From NCBI RefSeq assembly GCF_003003995.1, contig NZ_PVWF01000040.1:1-41874 (forward strand): a stretch of 41,874 bases of DNA. The letters are read 5' to 3'. Position numbers and translations under genes: made by a program. Under the pieces are notes generated by a model, which saw nothing but the letters and a program-made list of their open reading frames with translations, made no database searches and was not told where the DNA came from. Within the stretch, counting starts at the first letter, position 1; the number at the start of each line of letters is the position of its first letter. Source of the stretch: Pleurocapsa sp. CCALA 161 (GTDB lineage: Bacteria > Cyanobacteriota > Cyanobacteriia > Cyanobacteriales > Xenococcaceae). Of this stretch, positions 9,995 through 18,283 are shown in pieces.

Positions 9995-10654
9995 ATGCGT
10001 CTTCCCCTGCCTCAATTTACAGTCGATGGTCGCAATCCTCAGCATATTGGAGAGGTGATCGAAACTTCAACCACTCAATATCTAGCCCAATGTCTTGAAC
10101 CCGAAGATCTGAAGTTTCCTGTAATGCCTCCTTTTGGTAGCTGGATCAAGTCTTTTGATGAAGAATCGGGGAATAAAATCTTTGCCGTCGTCACTTATGT
10201 TACGACTAGTCCAATTGATTCAGTTCACCGTGCAAGAGCCTTAGGTTTATCTTTAGAAGAATTGCGGGAACAGCAGCCTCAAATTTTTGCCATGCTGAAA
10301 ACTGAGTTTAAAGCAGCGATTGTCGGGTTTGAAACGCCTAATAATTTGAACGGTAATAATTTAGGTCAAGTATATCAATACCTGCCTCCTCGCCCACCTC
10401 AAATTCATCAGTCGGTTTATCATTGCGACCAGGTGGAAGTGGTTCACTTTACCGAAAAATTAGACTTTCTGAGAACTTTATTATCAGTCAAAGATATTCC
10501 TGTCGAATCTTTGGTGGCAGCTTCAGTCAGAGATGTTTATCGTCAGCGTCAGGCAAATCGAGATTGGCTGGTGAATGTAGGACGCACTCTCAGTACTCTG
10601 CTCAAAGATGATTATGATCGCCTGCGCTATATTTTGAGCCAAATTCACTGGTAG
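9995..10654 (+). CDS. HAS-barrel domain protein
   Basis: Cyanobacterial protein of 219 residues with an N-terminal beta-barrel of the HAS type. This barrel is known from HerA-like ATPases and ATP-synthase subunits. The visible barrel strands are IGEVIETSTTQYLAQCL and MPPFGSWIKSFDEESGNKIFAVVTYVTT. A Pro-rich hinge (YLPPRPPQIHQSVY) follows, then a helical C-terminus (VRDVYRQRQANRDWLVNVGRT). No catalytic motif, signal peptide or membrane segment is seen. It ends 68 bases before the trehalase gene on the same strand, so co-transcription is likely. The function is unknown. Confidence 0.75.
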   Translation: MRLPLPQFTVDGRNPQHIGEVIETSTTQYLAQCLEPEDLKFPVMPPFGSWIKSFDEESGNKIFAVVTYVTTSPIDSVHRARALGLSLEELREQQPQIFAMLKTEFKAAIVGFETPNNLNGNNLGQVYQYLPPRPPQIHQSVYHCDQVEVVHFTEKLDFLRTLLSVKDIPVESLVAASVRDVYRQRQANRDWLVNVGRTLSTLLKDDYDRLRYILSQIHW

Positions 10655-10722
10655 CAACTAAATTTTAAGCTGAAATTGATAGTGTAGCAAGCTAAATATT
10701 TTGAACCAAAATCACGCCGAGT

Positions 10723-12273
10723 ATGACAATCCAGTTACCTAACGCTACAGATATAAACAAGGTCAAAACCTACATCAAACATACTTGGAAAACTTTAACT
10801 CGTTCTCCAAAAGACCTTCTCGCAGCAGCTAGAGATCCTAAAATTGAGCATAAATCGGCGCAACGCTGGTTAGTTTATGTTTCACCCCAGGAGGATCTCG
10901 ATCGCATCAAGATATCTCTACAGCAAATTTTGGCTGAAGCATGTCAACAAATTGAACTGCGGGTATTACCTGCTGAGGTAGAATCAATCGAGGAACATGG
11001 TTTACTTTATCTGCCTCATCCCTACGTAGTGCCTGGCGGACGTTTTAACGAAATGTACGGTTGGGATAGTTATTTTATTATTTTAGGACTATTACAAGAC
11101 CGAGAATTGCAGCTCGCTCAAAACATGGTCGATCAGTTGGCTTATGAGATTGAGCATTATGGAATGATTCTTAATGCCAATCGTACCTACTTGTTGACGC
11201 GATCGCAGCCGCCAATATTTACTCCTGCAATCTTAAAAGTTTACGAACAGCTGAAAGATTTGAGGCAGCCTCAAATCTCGCGTCCTCACGAACATACTCA
11301 AGATCAACAATGGTTGCAGTCGATGTTGCCGACTATAGAAACCTATTACTATTACTGGAATGTACCACCTCATCTCAATCAAGCCACAGGATTGTCTCAC
11401 TATGCAGCTTTAGGACATGGTCCTGCGCCAGAAGTAGTAGTATCAGAATTAGATGAACAGGGAAGAACTCATTACGATCGCGTCAAAGAATATTACCGTG
11501 ACTTTCAATTCGACGATTACGATGTCAACCTGTATTACGATCGCCAAACAGATGAGTTAAGCGAGTTATTTTATCAAGGCGATCGCTCGATGCGAGAGTC
11601 GGGATTTGATATCACCAATCGTTTTGGCCCTTTTAGTATCGATATTATTCACTATGCGCCTGTCTGCCTCAACGTTTTGTTGGTGCAAATGGAGAAAGAT
11701 ACCGCTAAAATCAACGAAATTCTCGGTTATGAGGGGATAGCAACTCAATGGCGCGATCGCGCTTCTTTACGCCAAGAAAGAATTAATCAGTTTTTGTGGG
11801 ATGAAGAGGCAGGGCTTTATTTTGACTACAATTTCCGTACTGGCAAACGCAGACAATACGAGTATGCTACCACCTTTTATCCTCTGTGGGCGGGGATTGC
11901 TTCTGAAGAACAAGGTCAACGAGTTTGGCAGAATTTAGCTAAATTTGAGCAACCAGGAGGTATACTGACCAGTACTCACGTTAGTGGAAATCAATGGGAT
12001 GCTCCTTTTGGCTGGGCTCCTTTAAATTTAATCGCCGTCGAAGGATTGCTGCGCTACGGTTACGAAGAAGATGCCAAAAGGATTGCAGGTAAGTTTTTAA
12101 CCATGGTGGTTCAAGAATTTAATCAAACTGGGACGCTAGTGGAAAAATATGATGTGTGTACTTGTTCGGCTAACGTTTCTGAAGAAATCTTGTTTGGCTA
12201 TAGTTCTAACGAAATTGGCTTCGGTTGGACAAATGGGGTGGTTTTGGAGTTGTTAAGAATTTTAGAATTGTAG
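10723..12273 (+). CDS. treF: Trehalase, glycoside hydrolase family 37
   Basis: Hydrolyses alpha,alpha-trehalose to two glucose molecules. The 516-residue protein carries both GH37 signatures: PGGRFNEMYGWDSYF near residue 105 and QWDAPFGWAP near residue 425. The acid/base pair expected from E. coli trehalase is present as Asp296 (ESGFDITN) and Glu474 (LVEKYDV). There is no signal peptide, so it is cytoplasmic like TreF rather than periplasmic TreA. In cyanobacteria trehalose is a desiccation and salt solute, and trehalase controls how much accumulates. The synthesis genes treY and treZ are not in the window. The gene symbol is by analogy. Confidence 0.9.
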   Translation: MTIQLPNATDINKVKTYIKHTWKTLTRSPKDLLAAARDPKIEHKSAQRWLVYVSPQEDLDRIKISLQQILAEACQQIELRVLPAEVESIEEHGLLYLPHPYVVPGGRFNEMYGWDSYFIILGLLQDRELQLAQNMVDQLAYEIEHYGMILNANRTYLLTRSQPPIFTPAILKVYEQLKDLRQPQISRPHEHTQDQQWLQSMLPTIETYYYYWNVPPHLNQATGLSHYAALGHGPAPEVVVSELDEQGRTHYDRVKEYYRDFQFDDYDVNLYYDRQTDELSELFYQGDRSMRESGFDITNRFGPFSIDIIHYAPVCLNVLLVQMEKDTAKINEILGYEGIATQWRDRASLRQERINQFLWDEEAGLYFDYNFRTGKRRQYEYATTFYPLWAGIASEEQGQRVWQNLAKFEQPGGILTSTHVSGNQWDAPFGWAPLNLIAVEGLLRYGYEEDAKRIAGKFLTMVVQEFNQTGTLVEKYDVCTCSANVSEEILFGYSSNEIGFGWTNGVVLELLRILEL

Positions 12274-12333
12274 AAATCGCCTACCAACTATAGTCATTTC
12301 AAATAGCAACCAGTGGATCTTATAACGAAGTAG

Positions 12334-12418
12334 CAAGTAACAAGTAACCCTTCGGGTTCGACAGTTTGCTCAACGGAGGAAACCTCCGCAACGCAACTGT
12401 CTCACAAGTAACAAGTAA
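12334..12418. repeat. Hairpin element flanked by 14-bp direct repeats
   Basis: The sequence CAAGTAACAAGTAA occurs at 12334-12347 and again at 12405-12418. Between the copies lie a small ACCC/GGGT hairpin (12347-12357) and a larger one (12360-12401) built from GACAGTT/AACTGTC and CGGAGG/CCTCCG. The direct repeats are themselves a doubled heptamer, CAAGTAA. The arrangement resembles a small inserted repeat with target-site duplication. It sits just downstream of the trehalase gene. Confidence 0.6.
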
Positions 12419-12564
12419 AATTCACCATCATCATTAATACAAAGTAACCATAGGGAAATTAATTAAAATGACTATAATTATTTTTTTGTGCGTAGTTTTG
12501 GGCTGGGATACATCAAAAAAATAGGCTAAAGTAAACTCAATTATTGAGGGTAGTCAAATTTTGC

Positions 12565-12954
12565 ATGTCTGTACTAGATCAACTTTTTAAATATCATAAA
12601 GAGCGTCGTTTCGCTGTAGCCTTAGCGCTATTAGGTACTGTATCCCCTGTTATAGGACTACATAAACTATATTTAGGTCAGCCAGTATGGGGCATCATGT
12701 ATCTTTTATTGTGGTCTACGCCCATTCCTCATATTGCTTCGGCAATTGATGCTGTGTGGTATTTGGTGCAAGATTTAGAACAGTTTGAGCATCAATTTAA
12801 TGGACATCAAAATAACTTTAATTTGAGTAGCGCTCCCCAGGTAAAAGCGATCGCCGAAGCCTTGCGGGAACTCGATCGGCTACGAGAAGATGGTTTGGTT
12901 ACAGAATATGAGTTTGAACAAAAACGCCGTCAGCTTTTAGAGCAAATCAGTTGA
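12565..12954 (+). CDS. TM2 domain membrane protein with SHOCT tail
   Basis: A 129-residue membrane protein. Residues about 15-65 form a TM2/NINE-type hairpin (AVALALLGTVSPVIGLHKLY, then a second segment WGIMYLLLW). The C-terminus ends in a SHOCT-like helix pair, LRELDRLREDGLVTEYEFE. A TTG at 12544 opens the frame 7 codons earlier; I chose the ATG at 12565. TM2 proteins have no agreed function, and the SHOCT tail may be an oligomerisation or protein-binding element. A heptamer repeat follows the stop codon and then the next plus-strand gene. Confidence 0.8.
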   Translation: MSVLDQLFKYHKERRFAVALALLGTVSPVIGLHKLYLGQPVWGIMYLLLWSTPIPHIASAIDAVWYLVQDLEQFEHQFNGHQNNFNLSSAPQVKAIAEALRELDRLREDGLVTEYEFEQKRRQLLEQIS

Positions 12955-12957
12955 TTA

Positions 12958-12978
12958 TTAGTTGTTAGTTGTTAGTTA
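12958..12978 (+). repeat. Heptamer tandem repeat, TTAGTTG x3
   Basis: Three seven-base units: TTAGTTG, TTAGTTG and TTAGTTA. They begin a few bases after the stop codon of the TM2 gene and reach almost to the next start codon. Confidence 0.7.
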
Positions 12979-12986
12979 TAATTCCT

Positions 12987-13505
12987 ATGTTTAAACTATC
13001 TCAGATTGGAATTAAAAAGAAAATAGCCAACGATCCTTACTATCGTTTTCAGTCGTTAACCGAAATTGCGATCGCTGCTGAATTAGGGATTAAAATTGAC
13101 GTTAATTTAGCTACGGTGGATGACTGGCTGCGACTCCCAGGAGTTTCTATTCATCAGGCGCGATCGCTGGTAGAATTGGTCAGAATGGGAGTAGAGTTAG
13201 TTTGTTTAGAGGATATTGCTGCGGCGATCAATGTTTCTGTGCAACATTTGCAGTCCTATGAACCCATTTTAGCTTTTGCGTATTACGATCGTCTTAGTCT
13301 TCTGAGTCCAGTAAAAATAAATATTAATAGCGCCTCGATCCAAGAACTTGCTGCTATTACTAGCATAGGTTGTGACTTAGCTCAAAAAATTGTATCCCAA
13401 CGGCAACAAGAGGGAAAATATCGCAACCTTGTTGACTTATCATCCCGTCTCAACCTTGATAGCGATTTAATCTCGCAAATAATGCACTATGTAAGCTTTA
13501 CCTGA
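12987..13505 (+). CDS. Helix-hairpin-helix (ComEA-like) protein
   Basis: A 172-residue protein with two helix-hairpin-helix regions. The first lies around residues 35-70 (NLATVDDWLRLPGVSIHQARSLV). The second, typical of ComEA, lies around residues 108-165 (ININSASIQELAAITSIGC...YRNLVDLSSR). HhH motifs bind DNA non-specifically through the backbone. There is no signal peptide or membrane anchor, unlike the competence receptor ComEA, so a cytoplasmic DNA-binding or scaffold role is more likely. The ATG at 12987 was preferred to a TTG at 12969, which lies inside the repeat. Confidence 0.75.
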   Translation: MFKLSQIGIKKKIANDPYYRFQSLTEIAIAAELGIKIDVNLATVDDWLRLPGVSIHQARSLVELVRMGVELVCLEDIAAAINVSVQHLQSYEPILAFAYYDRLSLLSPVKININSASIQELAAITSIGCDLAQKIVSQRQQEGKYRNLVDLSSRLNLDSDLISQIMHYVSFT

Positions 13506-13591
13506 TTTAGGTTCGAGTTAAGACAATTTTGGGGATGATTTTACAAAGTACGCTTAGTGTGAATTAGCTTCGTTCGAGTTTACTAGTTCGT

Positions 13592-13626
13592 AGCTATTAG
13601 CTATTAGTTATTAGCTTTTAGCTTTT
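13592..13626. repeat. Heptamer tandem repeat, AGCTATT family x5
   Basis: Five seven-base units: AGCTATT, AGCTATT, AGTTATT, AGCTTTT and AGCTTTT. They lie between the convergent ends of the HhH gene and the Nudix gene, in a 278-base gap that holds nothing else I can support. Confidence 0.7.
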
Positions 13627-13783
13627 AAATATTACCCAGTAACAGCGAAACAACCTGATTTCATCCCTTGAATTAAAATTTACTATGACAAGTACTAGTT
13701 CACAAGCAATTTTTAATTCACACCAGACGTAAAGTAATAATATTTATATCTAAATCTTTATCGACTTTATGAGCTTTTAATTT

Positions 13784-14209
13784 CTAGCGCTCAAGCATCA
13801 GTTTCCGCTCTACCGTTTCTAATAACTCGTCAATAATTCGGTTATGAAAATAGTGAGGGGGATTCCATTTAACCCATTCAGAAGAACTATGTTCGGTCAT
13901 GACAATTTCTAATTCTTCACTTACCCAGCCAAAAAAAATAACTAAAGATTTCTCTACTTTTTCTCCCCCAAAACGTCGATAACGAGGATAATAAATTGTG
14001 CGAAAGCGAAAATCCAATTCTAAGCAGACTTGCTTTCTAGTAATTCCCGTCTCTTCAAATAATTCTCGTAGGGCGCACTGTAATTCTGTCTCGCCTGGTT
14101 CAATATGACCTTTGGGCAAATCATAACGATAGGATCGCTTCATCAACAAAAATGATGGTTTTTTAGTTTTTGTGAAGCAGATTACACCGCAGGATTTTAC
14201 TTTTTCCAT
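13784..14209 (-). CDS. Nudix hydrolase
   Basis: A 141-residue Nudix hydrolase, which cleaves a nucleoside diphosphate linked to another group. The Nudix box is perfect: GHIEPGETELQCALRELFEETGI, following the rule G-x5-E-x7-REU-x-EE-x-G-U (shown here only to locate it, around residues 46-68). The YDLPKGH start and a C-terminal WVKWNPPHYFHN segment recall diadenosine-polyphosphate hydrolases, but the substrate cannot be assigned. The ATG at 14209 was chosen over an upstream TTG at 14245. It is the last gene of a minus-strand run with YjbQ and DUF952. Confidence 0.85.
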   Translation of the reverse strand: MEKVKSCGVICFTKTKKPSFLLMKRSYRYDLPKGHIEPGETELQCALRELFEETGITRKQVCLELDFRFRTIYYPRYRRFGGEKVEKSLVIFFGWVSEELEIVMTEHSSSEWVKWNPPHYFHNRIIDELLETVERKLMLER

Positions 14210-14266
14210 GGAAAGCGAGCGCAGGACAGAGACGATCCTCGTCAAGATAAATGATTCAAGTCATAT

Positions 14267-14620
14267 TCAAATGTTTAATTCGACTGGTAAGTCGAAGCTA
14301 CCATCAGCATTACAGGGAAAGGCGATCGCATCAATCACAGCATCAATCGGCAATACGCCATAAAAGTGAGGATATAATTCAATACCCCCCTCTAGATTTT
14401 CCTCAATTAGACCATCTTTTATTCTAGATGAATCGATCACTAATATAACAAGTCCGTTTTGCGCTGCATAAAAACGATTAGCTACGGTCAAGAGTTGATG
14501 ACTATAGGAAAGGTGAATAAACTGCTCCTGGGCAAATCCTTTTGGTTTGTATTCACCAGTGGTTTTAGCTTCCTGCCATTCGGTGACAGAAGTTATGTGA
14601 TAGGTATTTGGACTGAAAAT
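14267..14620 (-). CDS. DUF952 protein, apparently starting at ATT
   Basis: The reverse-strand frame encodes a complete DUF952 protein: TYHITSVTEWQEAK, FAQEQFIHLSYSHQ, VANRFYAAQNGLVILVID, then YPHFYGVLPIDAVIDAIAF. Homology begins just after codon 14620. Between the in-frame TGA at 14627-14629 and the TTG at 14491 there is no ATG, GTG or TTG. The best start is ATT at 14618-14620, preceded by GGTGA with a 6-base spacer and 2 bases past the yjbQ stop; ATA at 14624-14626 is the alternative. From ATT the product is 117 residues, normal for the family. Starting at 14491 would give 74 residues and lose the conserved N-terminal half. DUF952 has no established function. Confidence 0.75.
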   Translation of the reverse strand: MFSPNTYHITSVTEWQEAKTTGEYKPKGFAQEQFIHLSYSHQLLTVANRFYAAQNGLVILVIDSSRIKDGLIEENLEGGIELYPHFYGVLPIDAVIDAIAFPCNADGSFDLPVELNI

Positions 14621-14622
14621 GA

Positions 14623-15042
14623 CTATTCACCACTAATATGAACGATTATTTCTCGATAGTTACCCCGTTGACGATGCTCCCAAAGATATATTCCCTGCCA
14701 AGTACCCAAAACCAACCTGTTGCTAGAAATTGGAATCTGTTCTGAGGTATGAGTTAGAGCAGAGCGAATATGAGCGGGCATATCATCCACACCTTCTGCA
14801 CCGTGGATATAGCGGCTGGCATCTTCAGGTACTAGTTGGGCAAAAAAGTTCTCTAAATCAATTAAAACATCAGGATCGGCATTTTCTTGAATTAACAAAG
14901 AAGCAGACGTATGGCGGACAAAAATTGTACAGAGTCCTGTGACTACATTGGATTTAGCCACAGCCTGTTCTACTTGGCTGGTAATCTTATGGAGAGATTT
15001 ACCTGTAGTTTTGATTTTTAAAGCTATTTGATGTTGTTTCAT
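14623..15042 (-). CDS. yjbQ: YjbQ/UPF0047 family protein
   Basis: A 139-residue member of the YjbQ (UPF0047) family. The conserved blocks are all present: FVRHTSASLLIQENADP, HGAEGVDDMPAHIRSAL and GTWQGIYLWEHR. The family folds as a small beta-sandwich with His/Asp/Glu ligands. Members can rescue thiamine-phosphate synthase mutants weakly, but the physiological reaction is unsettled. It is first in a tight minus-strand run, and its TAG stop overlaps the presumed initiation region of the DUF952 gene, suggesting translational coupling. The Nudix gene follows. Confidence 0.9.
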   Translation of the reverse strand: MKQHQIALKIKTTGKSLHKITSQVEQAVAKSNVVTGLCTIFVRHTSASLLIQENADPDVLIDLENFFAQLVPEDASRYIHGAEGVDDMPAHIRSALTHTSEQIPISSNRLVLGTWQGIYLWEHRQRGNYREIIVHISGE

Positions 15043-15089
15043 TGGCGATCGCGGTTAATTTTAAAGATAGTAGCTCTAAGCTTTAGACT

Positions 15090-16754
15090 TTAATTCTGAT
15101 TAGATTTAGGCGGTTTGCTGATATTGGGCTGTTTCTTGCTATTAAAATTATTATGATCGGGGTTTTGAGCCGTGTCGCCAGAATTGTCTTTTGCTTCTGC
15201 TTCCAGCTCGGCGGTTGTAGGATTAAAATTACAGCGGGCAAATAAAGATTTAATTACCTTTTGTTCTTCATCTGGGAGGGAAAACCACCAGGGTAGCTGT
15301 CCTGGGGGTGCTTTTGACGGCTCAAATTCAAGCTGATCGTAAAGTAGATAACCGCTACCATTAATAGTATCTCCTTTTTTCCAACCTACTTCCGTAGCGA
15401 AACGTCGCCAAGTTTGAGTGGAAAAGTCTCCATCCTGATTGACGCTTTGCCATACTTTCTGTTGTGGGCTAAAGCCAAATTGATCGTTACTGTATTTCTT
15501 CCAAAGATAGTCTACGGTTCTAATGTCAGGACAAGAATATTTGGCAATAGTTTTTAATTCGATAAAGACATGCTTGTTGTCATTTTTAGCGGACTTGATA
15601 ATTTGTTCGACTAGTTGATAGGTATGCAGATCTGCTTCTGACCATTTGCCCTGCTTCAGTAGATCGCGTAACTTAGTGTAATCAATTCCAGTTCTTGGAG
15701 AAAGCAAGGCAATTTTTCTACCATTTGTCACAGCAACTTGTTCCACTTCTGGCTGCTTGGATTCGGTTTCGACAATTACTTCGGGTTTTTTGGTTAGTTC
15801 TGGCTGTTTGGGTTCGGTTTCGGTGTCAACAATTATTTCAGGTTTAGTTGCTGGTTTTTGGGCGGGTTTGCCTCCAGAAGAAAAGGTGGGAACGGAAGAA
15901 ACGTTGGGGGAATTAGGTGATGACTGTTGGCTAGTGGATGCTGGTGTTTTAACTGGGGGGTTTTGAGCTGCTACTTCAGGTTTTGGGTTGGTCGTTGCTG
16001 GTGGAGTTTGAGCGGTGGGTTGAGCCTTTAATTTGGCGATCGCCTGTTGATAGCTAACAATCGGAATGGCATAGTTGGAAGTGCCTCCTGAGATCGCATT
16101 AACATTCGCTTCTCCATGAACTCCAATCATGACACCATCACGACTAAAAACAGGCCCTCCACTCATACCAGGAAAGGCTTCTCCACTATAAATTAGAGAA
16201 TAGCCATTTTCAGTAGATTTTGGCAAAATACCAACTATATTAGCCGTAAAAAAGCGATAATAACGATTATCTTCCCGCCGTAGTTCCCCTGGATAACCCG
16301 CAAAATAGATAATTTGCCCTTCACTCAGACTACTAGAATCTCCTAATTCGGCAGTTTGATAATTTTGGTCACTGCTAAATTGAAATGTAGCCAGATCTAC
16401 TCCTGGCAATTGTTTAATGCTGCTGGCTGTTACCTGATGTTTTCGACCATCAATAGTCTGTACGGTATAGCTCCCTTGATTTTTCATTACATGCCAGTTG
16501 GTTAAGACAGTATAGTTGCCATCCTGGTATTCAAGGATTGAGCCAGAACCAACATTCGCCCCATCTATGCGGACAACAATTTGTTTAGCACGAAGATTCA
16601 CTTCTTCTGGAGCAAGAGCCTGGGCTATAGAATTAGAATGAGGTTCAGCTTTAGTCGGTTGAATGGCGATCGCGCCAAATAGTAAACCTGATGCCAAAAT
16701 ACTACTTGCTGCTTTGGCAATGGTTAATTGAGTGAGCTTATACTTAGATTTCAT
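15090..16754 (-). CDS. Secreted trypsin-like serine protease fused to a GUN4 domain
   Basis: A 554-residue two-domain protein. Residues 1-36 form a signal peptide ending TKAEP. The protease domain (about 50-240) has the chymotrypsin-fold triad His88 (LTNWHVM), Asp120 (PGVDLATF) and Ser198 (FPGMSGGPVF). A Pro/Thr/Lys linker (about 245-345) contains imperfect repeats such as KPEIIVDTETEP and KPEVIVETES. The C-terminal part (about 355-510) is a GUN4 domain: DYTKLRDLLKQGKWSEAD, RTVDYLWKKYSNDQFGFS and a tryptophan near LPWWFSLP. GUN4 normally binds protoporphyrin IX and Mg-protoporphyrin and activates Mg-chelatase in the cytoplasm. Here it is predicted to be exported, so a porphyrin-sensing or scaffold role outside the cytoplasm is possible but unproven. 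Confidence 0.85.
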   Translation of the reverse strand: MKSKYKLTQLTIAKAASSILASGLLFGAIAIQPTKAEPHSNSIAQALAPEEVNLRAKQIVVRIDGANVGSGSILEYQDGNYTVLTNWHVMKNQGSYTVQTIDGRKHQVTASSIKQLPGVDLATFQFSSDQNYQTAELGDSSSLSEGQIIYFAGYPGELRREDNRYYRFFTANIVGILPKSTENGYSLIYSGEAFPGMSGGPVFSRDGVMIGVHGEANVNAISGGTSNYAIPIVSYQQAIAKLKAQPTAQTPPATTNPKPEVAAQNPPVKTPASTSQQSSPNSPNVSSVPTFSSGGKPAQKPATKPEIIVDTETEPKQPELTKKPEVIVETESKQPEVEQVAVTNGRKIALLSPRTGIDYTKLRDLLKQGKWSEADLHTYQLVEQIIKSAKNDNKHVFIELKTIAKYSCPDIRTVDYLWKKYSNDQFGFSPQQKVWQSVNQDGDFSTQTWRRFATEVGWKKGDTINGSGYLLYDQLEFEPSKAPPGQLPWWFSLPDEEQKVIKSLFARCNFNPTTAELEAEAKDNSGDTAQNPDHNNFNSKKQPNISKPPKSNQN

Positions 16755-16990
16755 ATATTGGTATTAAATAAATAACTACTAGTATTAATAATTGAATTAA
16801 CTAATTAACTAATTTTTCGGCAAGATTATTTCCTTAAACTGAGCAAAAAATTTGACTTGATTAGACCTCGATCATTATTAGCTATTCTAGTAATTGTTGC
16901 AAAATAATAACTGGAAGTTGCCGATCACTAGACAGCAGATGAACTGAAACTTATTACTTGCAGCAATTTAAGCTGGTCGAACTTGCTACA

Positions 16991-18283
16991 TTATTGCTTA
17001 TCATTCTTGTTTTGTGAAACGGGGGCAAACACCTTCAGACTTTGGGGCAGACATTCAATTTCTAGAGGCGTATTACCGATCATTTCTCCATCCAGCACAA
17101 CTTTTTGTTTTGGGATAGCGGAAATTTTTACTTTTGGCGATCGCAAATGAACGACATTTTCTAATCCCGCGTTAGTTCTAATCAGAGCAGCCCCCAACAT
17201 GCTTAAAATAGTAGTCACCGCCTGGAGCTTATTATCCACGGTAGCAATCGTAATATCTAGTAAACCATCATCGACAATCACTTCGCCTATTCCTTGGGCT
17301 AATACTGAGGTAGGAGGTGCCGCATTGGCAATGGTAATTGCTCCTGCTTGAAAAGTTCTGATTTCTCCAGCAATTTCAATTTCCGCCTCAAACAATTGCT
17401 GTTCGTCCAATTGTCGCCAACCTGCCATCAGATAAGCCAAGGAACCCCAGCGGTTTTTGGCCTCGCGATCGGCTTTTTCGATAGTTTCGGCTTCGTAACC
17501 AATTCCCGCCAAGAGAATGAGAGGCAAGTTGTTACATAGAGCAGCATCAATGGTTCTAACTTTCCCTGCCAAAATTATTTCACAAGCTCTTCTAAGTTGG
17601 TTAATTTGTTGGGTAATACCCAGGGCCATACCAAAGGCATTCGCCGTACCTCTTGGGATAACGCCCAAGGGAATCTCTGTCCCGATAACTGCCCCTGCCA
17701 CTGCCGAAATTGTACCATCCCCGCCCGAAGCAATAATTAAGTCAGCATCCTGAGCGATCGCCTGTTCGGCTAATTCTCGCGGATCGATATCAGGACTAGT
17801 TAAATGCACTTCCAAGTGCAAATGAGGCTCTAAAGTTTGTTTAATAAATTCCAGATCTTGTTGACCGTTACCACCACCCGACACGGGATTGAAAATTAAA
17901 TGAGCTACTAAACTCTGAGCAAAACTATTGGCGATCGCTTCTGCCGTTGCCAAATTAGTCGCCAAAGGAACTAAATGTAAATTACAAATCCGCAGTAGTG
18001 CCTGAATGTCTGGCTCATCAGGTTGTGCGTTTAAAGGATCGATTAAAAAAATTACAGCAATCACTTCCCCCGCCACGACTTTAGCAGCGATTTGGACATC
18101 TCCTCCCAATGAACCTGATGCCATGATTTCTATTTCCAGCTTAGTTGCGTCCTTGATTCTTTTCCCTGTAATCCCTGTAGCAATTAAATGATAGCGGGAC
18201 AACAGAGGCTGATGGCTGAGGGCAAAATTTACTATTTCGTCTTTTTTCGCGTCGTGGGCAATTAGAGCAATTGTTCTAGCCAT
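16991..18283 (-). CDS. Methylglyoxal synthase-like domain fused to a diacylglycerol/lipid kinase
   Basis: A 430-residue fusion. Residues 1-120 align with MgsA, which turns dihydroxyacetone phosphate into methylglyoxal: AHDAKKDE (His10, Asp11), SGSLGGD (Asp62), DPLNAQPDEPD (Asp92) and PLATNLATAEA. The residue equivalent to E. coli His98 is Asp89, so activity may be altered or lost. Residues about 130-420 are a DAGK/YegS-type lipid kinase with FNPVSGGGNG, ASGGDGTISAV and IPRGTANAFG. The kinase part looks complete. It may phosphorylate diacylglycerol or a related lipid, with the MGS part acting as a triose-phosphate sensor. That link is inference. The gene is flanked by the protease-GUN4 gene and divergently by clpR. 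Confidence 0.88.
   Translation of the reverse strand: MARTIALIAHDAKKDEIVNFALSHQPLLSRYHLIATGITGKRIKDATKLEIEIMASGSLGGDVQIAAKVVAGEVIAVIFLIDPLNAQPDEPDIQALLRICNLHLVPLATNLATAEAIANSFAQSLVAHLIFNPVSGGGNGQQDLEFIKQTLEPHLHLEVHLTSPDIDPRELAEQAIAQDADLIIASGGDGTISAVAGAVIGTEIPLGVIPRGTANAFGMALGITQQINQLRRACEIILAGKVRTIDAALCNNLPLILLAGIGYEAETIEKADREAKNRWGSLAYLMAGWRQLDEQQLFEAEIEIAGEIRTFQAGAITIANAAPPTSVLAQGIGEVIVDDGLLDITIATVDNKLQAVTTILSMLGAALIRTNAGLENVVHLRSPKVKISAIPKQKVVLDGEMIGNTPLEIECLPQSLKVFAPVSQNKNDKQ

Noticed and set aside
14620-14640. Programmed -1 frameshift joining yjbQ and DUF952
   Set aside because: There is no slippery heptamer before the yjbQ stop. Both proteins have family-normal ends, so separate initiation is simpler.
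14459-14641. Plus-strand frame opposite the DUF952 N-terminus
   Set aside because: The opposite strand shows clear DUF952 homology through the same bases. This frame has no recognisable family and is a shadow.
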